DNA of 64,000 nucleotides from Thermoleptolyngbya sichuanensis A183 (GTDB lineage Bacteria; Cyanobacteriota; Cyanobacteriia; Elainellales; Elainellaceae): NCBI RefSeq assembly GCF_013177315.1, contig NZ_CP053661.1, positions 3,906,001 to 3,970,000 of the forward strand, read 5' to 3'. Shown piece by piece: positions 54,290 to 62,570 of this stretch (position 1 is its first letter; each line of letters starts with the position of its first letter). The notes under the pieces were generated by a model. It saw only the letters and a program-made list of their open reading frames with translations, ran no database searches and was not told where the DNA came from. The position numbers and the translations under genes were made by a program.

Positions 54290-54841
54290 ATGGCTGGCAA
54301 ATCGTTTGGAGAACAAAACTGGGGCAAAAGGTCAGTCTGGCAGGGGGTGGGGGCAATTCCTGCAGAGAGCGCTTTGCGAATCGCGCTGAGTGGGTTGCTG
54401 AGCGGGCTGCTGAGTGTGCTGTTGGGCGGGGTGCTGTGGCTGGGGGTGCTAACGCCGCAAGCGAGGGCGATCGCCAGTCCGGCGAATGTGGGTCTGGTCA
54501 GCGAAGTGCAGGTTCAACTGGGCGATGCATCAGAGGCGCTAAAGTTTGTGCCCGATCATCTGGAATTTACCGCCGGACGAAAATACAAGCTCGTTCTCGA
54601 TAATCCCAGTTCCCAGAAGCACTATTTCACCGCCAAAGACTTTGCCGACAGCGTGTGGACGCAGAAGGTGGAGGCCGGGAATGTCGAAATCAAAGGCGCA
54701 ATTCACGAGCTAGAGCTAAAGCCCGGAGCCGTTGCAGAGTGGGTGTTTGTGCCGCAGCGACCGGGCACTTATGACCTGCGCTGTGTGATTGCAGGACACG
54801 CCGAAGCGGGCATGGTAGGCGAGATTGTGATTACGCCCTGA
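54290..54841 (+). CDS. Exported cupredoxin-like blue copper protein
   Basis: A 183-residue protein from ATG 54290, nine bases after GGAG. A long hydrophobic N-terminal signal (ALSGLLSGLLSVLLGGVLWL, ending TPQARAIA) directs it out of the cytoplasm. The mature cupredoxin domain has the copper ligands H111 (QKHYFTA), C165, H170 and M175 in CVIAGHAEAGM, spaced C-x4-H-x4-M, wider than plastocyanin's C-x2-H-x4-M. It may carry electrons or handle copper in the periplasm or lumen. No partner genes adjoin it. Confidence 0.83.
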   Translation: MAGKSFGEQNWGKRSVWQGVGAIPAESALRIALSGLLSGLLSVLLGGVLWLGVLTPQARAIASPANVGLVSEVQVQLGDASEALKFVPDHLEFTAGRKYKLVLDNPSSQKHYFTAKDFADSVWTQKVEAGNVEIKGAIHELELKPGAVAEWVFVPQRPGTYDLRCVIAGHAEAGMVGEIVITP

Positions 54842-54864
54842 TCCACATAAAATCGCTGTAATAT

Positions 54865-54927
54865 CGCTTGATTAGCCGCATAAACCGCTCGATTAGCCCC
54901 ATAAACCGCTTGATTAGCCGCGCAGCG
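54865..54927. repeat. 3 x 21 bp tandem repeat overlapping a gene end
   Basis: Units cgcttgattagccgcataaac (54865), a variant at 54886 and a partial at 54907 are close in sequence. The third enters the last codons of the zinc-ribbon gene at 54914. Confidence 0.8.
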
Positions 54928-55267
54928 CCAGCAGCACGCTGATCAGCAAAATCGCTCCCAGGATGACCCACGCCAAATGTTGCTGAAGCCAGCTTTTTAC
55001 CAAACTGCTGGCGCTGGGACGATAGACAGAGCTGGTCAGCGGCCGCAGTTGGTTTGTATAAAGCGTACACTCCCGCGCATGGGGCCGCTGGGGATAGTTG
55101 CAGGAATCGTCGTGGTGGTACACGCAGGTGTCGCACAGCGCTGCCTCGCCCTCCGCCCGATAGAGCGGCACCCCCGGATGCCCAAACGCCTTCAGCGTCG
55201 TGCGGCAATGGGGACAGGCGATCGCCGTCGTCTCGACAGGCTGGCGGCATTTGGGACACTCTGGCAT
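54914..55267 (-). CDS. Zinc-ribbon protein with C-terminal membrane anchor
   Basis: A 117-residue protein. The N-terminal CPKC (4-7) and CPHC (18-21) form a zinc ribbon (MPECPKCRQPVETTAIACPH), followed by a second cysteine-rich part (LCDTCVYHHDDSCNYPQRP). The C-terminus WVILGAILLISVLLAL is a membrane anchor. It may be an adaptor at a membrane; the family is not named. The final codons contain repeat DNA, so this end may differ between strains. Confidence 0.78.
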   Translation of the reverse strand: MPECPKCRQPVETTAIACPHCRTTLKAFGHPGVPLYRAEGEAALCDTCVYHHDDSCNYPQRPHARECTLYTNQLRPLTSSVYRPSASSLVKSWLQQHLAWVILGAILLISVLLALRG

Positions 55268-55305
55268 GGCAGCTTAGCAAGCAGGTATTAGGGTCAGCAG
55301 ACGCT

Positions 55306-55650
55306 TTAACATGCGGGTACGCGGGCAAACTTTCGCACTTGGTATGCCTTTGACTCTAGCAATTGATAGGTGCCCTGGCCCATCGCTTCGCTAAAACGAG
55401 CTTCTACCGCTGCCAGCCGAGCTTCGGGAATGGAATACCACTGATCAAAGCTTTCCCAGTGAACCACCGTAATCACTTCCCGCGGATTCTCAGGGCTGAT
55501 CCAGACCTCCTTTCCCAAAAAGCCGCCATATTCCGATAATGCCGTTGTCCAAATTTCGGCATCCTGCTGTACAAACCGCTCCCGCGCTTCAGGCGACACA
55601 TCAAACCGCAACCATTCAATAACCACGCTGTCACCTTCAAATTTCATCAT
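55306..55650 (-). CDS. TIGR03792 family cyanobacterial protein (ABM-like fold)
   Basis: This 114-residue protein has the pattern VIEWLRFDVSPEARERFVQQ, DAEIWTTALSEYGGFLGKEV and WESFDQWYSIPEARLAAVEA, the conserved features of the TIGR03792 family, which folds like antibiotic-biosynthesis monooxygenases. No reaction is known. ATG 55650 and ATG 55647 are adjacent; I use the first. The zinc-ribbon gene lies 38 bp downstream on the same strand, so the two may be co-transcribed. Confidence 0.88.
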   Translation of the reverse strand: MMKFEGDSVVIEWLRFDVSPEARERFVQQDAEIWTTALSEYGGFLGKEVWISPENPREVITVVHWESFDQWYSIPEARLAAVEARFSEAMGQGTYQLLESKAYQVRKFARVPAC

Positions 55651-56319
55651 TTTTGATTGACCGGGGATATTGTCTGGATGGCCTAGTTCCAGACAGACCC
55701 AGTTAAGCTGCTTTTGCCTGCAACTAACCTAGCGAAATTATGGGTCTAGAGACTCTTCTGAATGAATGAATTCTGAATGAATGAATTTTGAAGGGGTGCG
55801 TTTGTTTGAGGTGAATCGTTACTTTGAGGCTGTTGTGAACCAATTTAGAGCTAATTTGTAAAGGAGCCTGAAAGCCTTGTTAATCAAGGATTTCCGAGAA
55901 ACCGCTTTTCCTGGGCAAACATGACCTCAAAGCCACACATGCCAAGAGTTTCAGGCTTCTTAAGATTTGCTTCATAAATTAGCTCTTAAGGCAGGTTTAA
56001 GGCAGATTTAAGGCAAAGGCGTGCCAGGATAAGCTTCGGGGGTCTGCAAGATGTCCGCAGAGTGTCTACAGGGTGTTTATCATAAAGTCCTGTTATGAAG
56101 CCTGCGCCACGGACGGTATTCCTGCAAGATTGGGGAGGCTAACCTCACCCGAACGCCAGAGCAAGTTTGACAGAATAGAGCAGGATGATTGGCCAGCTTT
56201 TTTGCCGTCGCCAGCTTTCTGCCGTTGCATAGAGTTCTGTTGCGCGTCTGGGTTTGCTGCTGGTTTTGAAATCTCTGCGAAATCTCTACGAAGTCTCTGC
56301 GTTGTAACCCTTAAAAACT
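55651..56319. other. Intergenic region with MITE copy 2
   Basis: No gene recognised in 670 bp. The 138 bp MITE (55848-55985) is the only clear element. Small duplications are seen: ctgaatgaatgaatt twice at ~55758-55788, and aggcagatttaaggca-like repeats near 55990-56015. Confidence 0.6.
55848..55985. mobile_element. 138 bp MITE, copy 2
   Basis: The same inverted ends as copy 1 (GAGCTAATTT and AAATTAGCTC) are flanked by a direct TTA (55845-55847 and 55986-55988). Internal sequence differs from copy 1 at a single visible position (gcaaacatg for gcaagcatg). The clean target duplication and near identity indicate recent movement. Confidence 0.93.
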
Positions 56320-56643
56320 ATGGACAATAACAACCTGATCCAACAATTGCTCATGCTCGGCATTGGCACTACCTCTCTGGTTGCCGAGAAGCTGAAGGAA
56401 GTCGGCGACGAGTGGGTACGCGAAGGTCGTCTTAACCCTGATCAGGTCAACGGGCTGATGAACGACCTGATGCAGCAGCTGAAGTCGGAGCAGGGAAATT
56501 TTGAAGCACAGATGCAGCGGCAGATGCGGCAGGTCTTGCAGGATCTCGGTGTGCCCCGACAAAACGAAATGGACGAGCTGCGCGGACGGCTGGATCGGCT
56601 GGAGCGGCAGGTGCGCGACCTGGAAAACAAGCTCTGGCGATAG
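56320..56643 (+). CDS. Phasin-like coiled-coil protein
   Basis: A 107-residue helical protein. It begins with a hydrophobic patch (LIQQLLMLGIGTTSLVAEKL), then an amphipathic helix rich in Gln (NGLMNDLMQQLKSEQGNFEA) and a heptad-repeat end (DELRGRLDRLERQVRDLENK). The pattern resembles phasin-family proteins that coat polyhydroxyalkanoate granules. No PHA synthase genes adjoin. The granule role is inferred only. Confidence 0.8.
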   Translation: MDNNNLIQQLLMLGIGTTSLVAEKLKEVGDEWVREGRLNPDQVNGLMNDLMQQLKSEQGNFEAQMQRQMRQVLQDLGVPRQNEMDELRGRLDRLERQVRDLENKLWR

Positions 56644-56813
56644 TGAAGTTTTGGCAATATCGGCGTTCTGACCTCGCTCTGAATCTTGGAAGCCCGATTC
56701 CAACCTCCTAGCGCAATCACCCCGCCGCGATCGCCATATCCGCAGTCGCCCGATCCGCAATCGGTATACACTGGGGAGTGGCTGACTTGGTAATCCTGCT
56801 GCGGGAGGGTTCT

Positions 56814-57395
56814 ATGCGAGAGATTTTGATTAGCTTTGGGGTAATGGTGCTGTGCTGTGTGGTGCTGCTGGTGGCGCAGTTCACCGGGTCGCGGCAAGCG
56901 GCGATCGCCGACTCTGCCCAGCCGTCTGCCCCTGCCGCAGCAAGGTCTGGCATTGTGAAGTCGGACACCGTGCTGCTGGCTGAAGCGGGGGCGGCTGATC
57001 TTATCAACCCAGGAGAAGGTTCTGTGAGCGCACCTTTGGGAGACGATGCGGCGGTGGTGACGACCGAATCGGGCTTGAAGTATGTGGATCTGGTCGAGGG
57101 GATGGGCGCACAGCCCCAGGCTGGACAAACCGTCATCGTCCACTATACAGGCACGCTGGAAGACGGCACCAAGTTCGACAGTTCGCGCGATCGCAACCAG
57201 CCCTTTTCGTTCCGGCTGGGGATGGGTCAGGTGATTCGCGGTTGGGACGAAGGGCTAAGCACGATGCGCGTCGGCGGCCGTCGCCAACTGATTATTCCGC
57301 CGGAACTGGGCTATGGCGCACGGGGCGCGGGCGGCGTGATTCCCCCCAATGCCACGCTGGTCTTTGATGTAGAACTGCTGCGGATCGGCGGCTGA
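56814..57395 (+). CDS. FKBP-type peptidyl-prolyl cis-trans isomerase
   Basis: A 193-residue protein from ATG 56814, which follows GGAGG. An N-terminal hydrophobic segment ([20 protein letters not shown]) is a signal or membrane anchor, so the isomerase faces the periplasm or lumen. The FKBP domain (about 95-193) has [39 protein letters not shown] and [20 protein letters not shown], with the active-site Tyr, Asp and Phe residues. It assists folding of proline-containing proteins. The linker before the domain is Ala/Ser rich. Confidence 0.93.
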   Translation: MREILISFGVMVLCCVVLLVAQFTGSRQAAIADSAQPSAPAAARSGIVKSDTVLLAEAGAADLINPGEGSVSAPLGDDAAVVTTESGLKYVDLVEGMGAQPQAGQTVIVHYTGTLEDGTKFDSSRDRNQPFSFRLGMGQVIRGWDEGLSTMRVGGRRQLIIPPELGYGARGAGGVIPPNATLVFDVELLRIGG

Positions 57396-57426
57396 GGTTG
57401 CGCTGATTTGTCGGCGACTCTGGCCC

Positions 57427-59607
57427 ATGCAGCAATTCGTGTGGCAATCCATGCGGCGATATCTGACCCAGCGCGATCGCCAATTTTGGTTCGCTCGGCG
57501 CAGCTTGCGGCGGCCAGCTTTGTGCTGTGTGGTGGGTTGGCTTAGCCTGATGCTGGCGATCGCCCCCAGCAGTTTTGCGCCCGCCATGGCCCAGGTTCCC
57601 CTTCCCACCACTTCTACGGCTGCTGACCCCACTCGCCCGCCGGATGCAATAGAGCGCGTGGGAAATTTGGAATGGGGCATGGTGCGGTTTGAAGGCAAGC
57701 CTTTGTTTGCAGTCACGGGGCTGACAGTGCGCGATCGCCGCAATCCGGGCGACCGGGTGCCCGTCGAAGACCGCATTGCCACGATTCAGTCCAACCTGAG
57801 ATGGGTGCTGGCCAGCAATCCGACCGAACGGGGCGGCGCAGGCATGGCATGGCTCTTTCAAACCCCAACCCTCGACCCCAATACGCTGCGAGTCGAGGCA
57901 GATTCCCTGCGCGACGGAACCGTGCTGACGGTGCGCGATGCCAACTCTCTGCCCCAGCCGCTGCTGACCGTCACGCCGCTCGATGCCCAGTTTCACCGCC
58001 GCAGCGTGCCGCAACTGGCGGAAGAATGGCAGCAGATTTTGCAGCGGGAACTGACCCAGGCCATTGAAATTCGCCAGCCTGCGGCGATTCAGCGCCAAAC
58101 CCTGATTGCCCAAGCAATCGCCCTGGTCATGATCGGCACCAGTTTTCTGCTGTGGCTGGTACAGCGCTGGCTGAAACGTCGCCGCGATCGCCTGCAAGCC
58201 CGCCGCAAAGCCGCCAGAACCGCCATGCGGGCCGATGTCACCTACGCAGCGGCGGTCAATCTCAAGGATGATCCGCTGGCTGCACCCAACTCCACACTGC
58301 CCACTGCCGACGCAGAACTCCTGTCCCCGCGCTACACCACGTTAGACAGCCAGGTAGACAGCGGAAGCTCATCTAGCTCCGTTGGCAGTGCCCTAACCGA
58401 CAGCAGTCCCCCAGCGCGATTCACAAAACAATCCCGGCAGGAATCGCCCCAAGCCCTGAACACCCCCACCCCCCCTGCTGCTCCCCCATACTCTCCCTCC
58501 TGGCTCGATGCCCTCCGCCGCATCTTCACCCTCGATCGGCGACTCAGTGCCGTTTCCTTTCTGCAATGGCTTGCCTTTTGGGGACAAATCCTGATCTGGC
58601 TGGGTGGCATCGTGCTAATCGTGTCGCGCTTTCCCGGCACGTACACTCTGACGGAATCCATCTGGCTCAAGCCCCTCAGCCTGCTGCTGATCTGGTTTTT
58701 GGTGGGTCTGCTCAATCGGCTGGGCGACGCGCTGATCAACGGACTCTCCAACGCCTGGCAAGAAAATGACCTGTTCACCCCGGAAGAAGCCCAGCGGCGA
58801 TCGCTCCGCATTTCCACCATCGTCACTGCTATGAAGGGGCTGAAGACCTTTTTGGCGTATCTCATGGGGTTGGGCTGGGCACTTAGCGTGCTGGGGCTGC
58901 CTGTGGGGTCGGTGCTGACCTTTGGTGCAGTGCTGGCCTTCGCAGCGTCGCTGGCCTCGCAAAACCTGATTCGCGATTTGGTCAACGGGTTTTTGATTAT
59001 TTCCGAAGATCAGTACGCCATTGGCGATGTCGTCACCATTGGCAACTCCACCGGACTAGTGGAAAACATGAACCTGCGCGTGACGCAACTCCGCAACAGC
59101 GATGGGCGGCTGATCACGATTCCCAACAGCATGGTCGATCGGGTTGAGAACCAAACGCGCCTGTGGTCGCGGGTGGATTTGATCATCACGGTCGCCTACG
59201 ACAGCAATATCGAGCATGTGCTGTCGGTCATTCGCGACGTGGCGCAGGGCCTGTACAACGACCCGCAGTGGCGCGATAAGTTTTATAACCCGCCGCAAGT
59301 GTTGGGCGTAGAAACGCTGTCCCATGAAGGGATTTCAATTCGCGTGTGGCTAGATACGCAGCCGATGCAGCAGTTCGCGGTGGGGCGCGAGTTTCGCCTG
59401 CGGGTGCGAATCGCCTTCGAGAAACACGGCATCGACATTGGAATGCCACAGCAGCTATTCCGCAGCCTCCACGCCCATGAGAAGTTGCCCAACCATCTTT
59501 TTGATGAGCCTGTTGACGAACTTGTTAAAGAGTCTGGTGACAAGCCTGGTGACGAGCCTGGAGCGCGGGAGGACGGTACTCGCAGCAGTGCTGAGCCTTC
59601 CTTCTGA
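57427..59607 (+). CDS. MscS family mechanosensitive channel
   Basis: A 726-residue protein of the large YbdG/YnaI kind. A signal segment (SLMLAIAPSSFAPAMA) is followed by a ~180-residue periplasmic domain, a membrane segment near 225-245, a low-complexity cytoplasmic linker rich in Ser/Pro, and further membrane helices from ~370 on. The channel core has VLTFGAVLAFAASLASQNLI, then DLVNGFLIISEDQYAIGDVV and the beta domain NLRVTQLRNSDGRLITIPNS. The C-terminal tail is a degenerate repeat (DEPVDELVKESGDKPGDEPG). It gates under membrane stretch. Confidence 0.9.
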   Translation: MQQFVWQSMRRYLTQRDRQFWFARRSLRRPALCCVVGWLSLMLAIAPSSFAPAMAQVPLPTTSTAADPTRPPDAIERVGNLEWGMVRFEGKPLFAVTGLTVRDRRNPGDRVPVEDRIATIQSNLRWVLASNPTERGGAGMAWLFQTPTLDPNTLRVEADSLRDGTVLTVRDANSLPQPLLTVTPLDAQFHRRSVPQLAEEWQQILQRELTQAIEIRQPAAIQRQTLIAQAIALVMIGTSFLLWLVQRWLKRRRDRLQARRKAARTAMRADVTYAAAVNLKDDPLAAPNSTLPTADAELLSPRYTTLDSQVDSGSSSSSVGSALTDSSPPARFTKQSRQESPQALNTPTPPAAPPYSPSWLDALRRIFTLDRRLSAVSFLQWLAFWGQILIWLGGIVLIVSRFPGTYTLTESIWLKPLSLLLIWFLVGLLNRLGDALINGLSNAWQENDLFTPEEAQRRSLRISTIVTAMKGLKTFLAYLMGLGWALSVLGLPVGSVLTFGAVLAFAASLASQNLIRDLVNGFLIISEDQYAIGDVVTIGNSTGLVENMNLRVTQLRNSDGRLITIPNSMVDRVENQTRLWSRVDLIITVAYDSNIEHVLSVIRDVAQGLYNDPQWRDKFYNPPQVLGVETLSHEGISIRVWLDTQPMQQFAVGREFRLRVRIAFEKHGIDIGMPQQLFRSLHAHEKLPNHLFDEPVDELVKESGDKPGDEPGAREDGTRSSAEPSF

Positions 59608-59931
59608 TCTGCACCAAATCAGGCAGAAGGGCGATCGCCCAACCCATTTGCCCAGAGCCAGTCGCAACGTCGCCCTTCACAAATCTCTACAATCAGAGGG
59701 CGATCGCCCTCGTTAGTTCTAGCCTTTGGTGGGAACATTAAGCTCAAAGCAACTCAGCGCTGGAGTCAGTCGTGCTGCAACCCAGTCGGCAGTGGGTCAG
59801 TATGTCCTGATTTAGCCCCGTTGCAAACAACACACAACATTACAATTCAAAAATCAAATTCGGACGCTGTATAACCTTTACTAAATGTGCCGGATCTGAT
59901 TCCTGTTCCCCCTTACTCCCCGCAATCCACT
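59608..59931. other. Spacer before the Pap gene cluster
   Basis: No gene is seen. It contains two HIP1 sites (near 59630 and 59700) and the leader of the first Pap-cluster gene. Confidence 0.55.
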
Positions 59932-60609
59932 ATGGTGAACGCCATTCAGAACCCAACCAAACAGCGGAACCCGAAGAAGCACAACCACTACGGCTTCCGC
60001 GACTTTTTCCAGTTTGACCCCGACAAGGGCACGATTGTGGACTGGAACGGCAGTCAAAACCTGCTCACCACCGAAGATTTCATCATTGGTCTGGTGGAAG
60101 GGCTGGAGGAAGAAGTGGGCGATGCTTCCGCCGCCACAATGTACACGATTGGGTGCGAATGGGGACAAAAAGACGCTTTCTTCTTTGAAAAGTGGTTTGA
60201 AAAAGAATTCGACCGCAACATTCGCCAGACCAATTTGCTGTTCTTGCTGGAAACCTGGTGGTGGCCCTTCACCTCGCAGGGCTGGGGACGCTGGGAAGTG
60301 GACATGGGCGATCGCAAGCAGGGCTTCATGTTCATCAATATCTTCGACTCGGCCGTGGCGCGGACGCTGGGCGACGTGGGCAAACCCGTTTGCTATCTCT
60401 ACGCTGGCCTGTTTGCAGGCTTCTTTACTGAACTGGTGAAAAAGCAACTGAGCTGCATCGAAATCCAGTGCTACTCGATGGGCGAAACCTACTGCAAGTT
60501 TCTGCTGGGCGGACAGGATCGCATCGATGCCGCCACCTTCTGGATGAACGAGGGCGCGACGGCGCGAGACATTGAAAAACGGCTGCGCTCAGGAGATCGG
60601 CTGAAATGA
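59932..60609 (+). CDS. V4R domain protein, Slr0144-like (Pap cluster)
   Basis: A 225-residue protein from ATG 59932. The C-terminal V4R (4-vinyl reductase-like) domain reads AGLFAGFFTELVKKQLSCIE, then QCYSMGETYCKFLLGG (about 155-205), with Cys and His/Tyr residues that may bind a small ligand. The N-terminal part has GFRDFFQFDPDKGTIVDW. It heads a run of four genes whose order matches Synechocystis slr0144-slr0147, an operon needed for full photosystem II assembly. The correspondence is from recall of that operon. Confidence 0.82.
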   Translation: MVNAIQNPTKQRNPKKHNHYGFRDFFQFDPDKGTIVDWNGSQNLLTTEDFIIGLVEGLEEEVGDASAATMYTIGCEWGQKDAFFFEKWFEKEFDRNIRQTNLLFLLETWWWPFTSQGWGRWEVDMGDRKQGFMFINIFDSAVARTLGDVGKPVCYLYAGLFAGFFTELVKKQLSCIEIQCYSMGETYCKFLLGGQDRIDAATFWMNEGATARDIEKRLRSGDRLK

Positions 60610-60947
60610 ACCCCACTGCCCTGATGGAACGCAACGGATTTAGCAAGCCCGCCAGTGCCGAACCCAAACCCCCGTCCTGGCTGCACCAAACCACCCACAG
60701 CTTTTTTAGCAGCATCAACTGGGACGACAACCCGCCCGAAGTGGAGCAGGTGCGCCTAGATGCGACCAGCAGCGACGGCCCGCTAAGCCTGATGCTGACA
60801 GTGCGCCAGTTCTTTACCTCAGTGAACTGGGATGGTGCATCTAGCAGCAGGGCGATCGCCCCCGAAGTCGATCTGCCCCTCTCCAGCGAGCCACCCCAGC
60901 CCGCCGCCAATGCCTTCACCCTCGACGACTTCTCCGACCTCTTCTAA
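60606..60947 (+). CDS. Small protein with internal duplication, Slr0145-like (Pap cluster)
   Basis: A 113-residue protein whose ATG overlaps the previous stop (ATGA). Two copies of a short motif occur: HSFFSSINWDDNPPEVEQVR (residues ~31-50) and RQFFTSVNWDGASSSRAIAP (~68-87). The rest is low in complexity and acidic at the end (FTLDDFSDLF). I infer it to be the counterpart of slr0145, from its place and size. Function unknown. Confidence 0.75.
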   Translation: MNPTALMERNGFSKPASAEPKPPSWLHQTTHSFFSSINWDDNPPEVEQVRLDATSSDGPLSLMLTVRQFFTSVNWDGASSSRAIAPEVDLPLSSEPPQPAANAFTLDDFSDLF

Positions 60948-60990
60948 ACCCGCCATATCTAGTTAAACCCTCTTTTCCCCCACGTTTTAA

Positions 60991-61086
60991 ACGAAGAACG
61001 AAAAACGAAGAACGAAAAACAAAAATCCAAACTTCTTCCCTCCTCGTTCTTCTCTCTTCGTTCTTCTCTCTTCGTTCTTCCCTCTT
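60991..61086. repeat. Inverted and tandem 14 bp repeats between Pap-cluster genes
   Basis: Two copies of acgaagaacgaaaa (60991-61018) face three copies of cgttcttctctctt (61045-61086). The two blocks pair: gaagaacgaa at 60993-61002 and 61007-61016 match ttcgttcttc at 61071-61080 and 61057-61066, with a 4-base internal loop on each side. The transcript can form a long hairpin just before the next gene. Confidence 0.88.
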
Positions 61087-61094
61087 CCCTCACC

Positions 61095-61586
61095 ATGCAC
61101 CCACAAATCGACGCACTCTTCGACGAAGCCGAAAACCGCTACCTCAAGCCCGAAGAACTGGCCGTGCTGAGCCAGTATGTCGAGTCGCTTCCCGCCCGCC
61201 TGGATGCCTATTGCAGCCTGCGCGATCGCGAAATCACTATCATGCAGCAAGCCGCCGATCGGCTGGTGGCAGAACTGCCCGGCGAATCGACCGAAACCCT
61301 GGAGCGCAGCGTCAAAAACGCGCTGCTGGTGCTGCGTCACTGCGCTACTGCCATGCTGATGAACGATGAGGCCTTCCTCAAAGACCGCCTGCAACCCATG
61401 GCCCAAATGATTCAGGCCTACGACAGCCAGCGCATCGACTCGGCGCTGTTTCGCCTGCTAAGCCAATCCCTCAGCCATCACCTCGCGCCCCAGCAGGTCA
61501 AGTTCCTGCTGCCGATGCTGGCGATCGCCCAGAGCGATCTGCACCTTTCGGGCGAAGCACCGCTCACCGCAGCCGCCCTGTTTTAG
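61095..61586 (+). CDS. Helical protein, Slr0146-like (Pap cluster)
   Basis: A 163-residue, all-helical protein. It begins HPQIDALFDEAENRYLKPEE, has REITIMQQAADRLVAELPGE and NALLVLRHCATAMLMNDEAF with a Cys, and ends LPMLAIAQSDLHLSGEAPLT. The layout recalls phycobiliprotein-like or globin-like bundles, which I cannot prove. It has no signal or membrane segment. By order it corresponds to slr0146. Confidence 0.78.
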   Translation: MHPQIDALFDEAENRYLKPEELAVLSQYVESLPARLDAYCSLRDREITIMQQAADRLVAELPGESTETLERSVKNALLVLRHCATAMLMNDEAFLKDRLQPMAQMIQAYDSQRIDSALFRLLSQSLSHHLAPQQVKFLLPMLAIAQSDLHLSGEAPLTAAALF

Positions 61587-61617
61587 GCAGCACAGGTCAA
61601 GGGGGGCAGCAATCAGA

Positions 61618-61658
61618 TAGTGTTCAGATTTAGTGTTCAGGATCTAGTGTTCAGTATT
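61618..61658. repeat. 3 x ~13-14 bp tandem repeat
   Basis: The units tagtgttcagatt, tagtgttcaggatc and tagtgttcagtatt follow each other. They lie between the slr0146- and slr0147-like genes. Confidence 0.85.
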
Positions 61659-61770
61659 TAGCCAAAGGACTGCCCCACTTCAAAAATCCTGCGTCCTGCC
61701 CTGCGGACTTCTGACCGTCCAACCCCCAGTTCCCGCTCCTTAATCCCCAATCCCTGACCCCTACAAACCT

Positions 61771-62427
61771 ATGATCTCCGTCGCTGATTTACTGGTTAAT
61801 AACCGCATTCCCGGCAGCTACTTTGCGACCGATGCCTACGTCCGCAGCGATCTGGAAATGGGGCTGCTGGAAAACCGTCAGGGCGATCGCCTGATTGCCC
61901 TCCCCGAAACGCTGATCCAGGCAATCTACAGCGGGCTAGACAAAGAAACTGGCCAAGCCTCGCGGCTGGTGCTATACAACTGCGGGCGCTGGTGGGGCAA
62001 GACCTTCTACAGCCGCTTTTCGGAAGAGCTGACCGACTATTACGGCACGCCGCTGTCGAATATGCCGATGGTGGAGTTTTTACAGAGCCTCCAGCAGTGC
62101 TGGATTACCCACGGCTGGGGCAAGATTGATCTGGATCAAACCTATCAGCATCGCGGCTTTTTGGTGGTGAAGATCTGGAACTCGCCCTTTGCGCGACTGG
62201 CTCCCCGCAAAGACCAGCCTGTGTGTCATCTGGAAGCGGGTGTTCTGGCCTCTTTCTTTAGCCAGATTACGGGGCGAGAGTTGCATTGCGTGCAAACAAC
62301 CTGCGAGTCGATGGGCGCAGACTGCAATCGTTTCGTATTGGGGCTACCCAAACGGCTAGAGCCAGCCGAAACGATGGTCACCAATCTCGACCACGAGGCA
62401 ATTATGCAGCAGCTTTGCAAAGCCTAG
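61771..62427 (+). CDS. V4R domain protein, Slr0147-like (Pap cluster)
   Basis: A 218-residue protein from ATG 61771. The V4R domain lies at about 140-195, with VCHLEAGVLASFFSQITGRE, then LHCVQTTCESMGADCNRFVL. It shares the fold of the first gene in the cluster, and both may bind a tetrapyrrole-like or other small ligand. By order it corresponds to slr0147. The gap to the next gene is only 143 bp. Confidence 0.82.
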   Translation: MISVADLLVNNRIPGSYFATDAYVRSDLEMGLLENRQGDRLIALPETLIQAIYSGLDKETGQASRLVLYNCGRWWGKTFYSRFSEELTDYYGTPLSNMPMVEFLQSLQQCWITHGWGKIDLDQTYQHRGFLVVKIWNSPFARLAPRKDQPVCHLEAGVLASFFSQITGRELHCVQTTCESMGADCNRFVLGLPKRLEPAETMVTNLDHEAIMQQLCKA

Positions 62428-62570
62428 CGTAACGTCCTGTAATGTTCTCCAGCGCTTTATCTGTGACTGATTTGAGAGCCAATGCTGCTGCAACCGATCC
62501 CAGTCTTCAGGGAACCTGAATCATCTTCGGGTTCCTGTTGTGTTTCAACCCTTCTTTTTCGCGTGACCCG

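Noticed and set aside
53944-54327. N-terminal extension of the COG0523 GTPase with SCGALSPAGRY repeats
   Set aside because: It is the translation of the 17 bp tandem array and lies before the normal start MAAKIPVTIITGFLG.
54841-55328. 165-residue frame opposite the zinc-ribbon gene region
   Set aside because: The zinc-ribbon frame has clear CxxC motifs and a membrane anchor; the alternative is a shadow.
56073-56330. 85-residue frame before the phasin-like gene
   Set aside because: No start signal or similarity, and it overlaps the better-supported gene.
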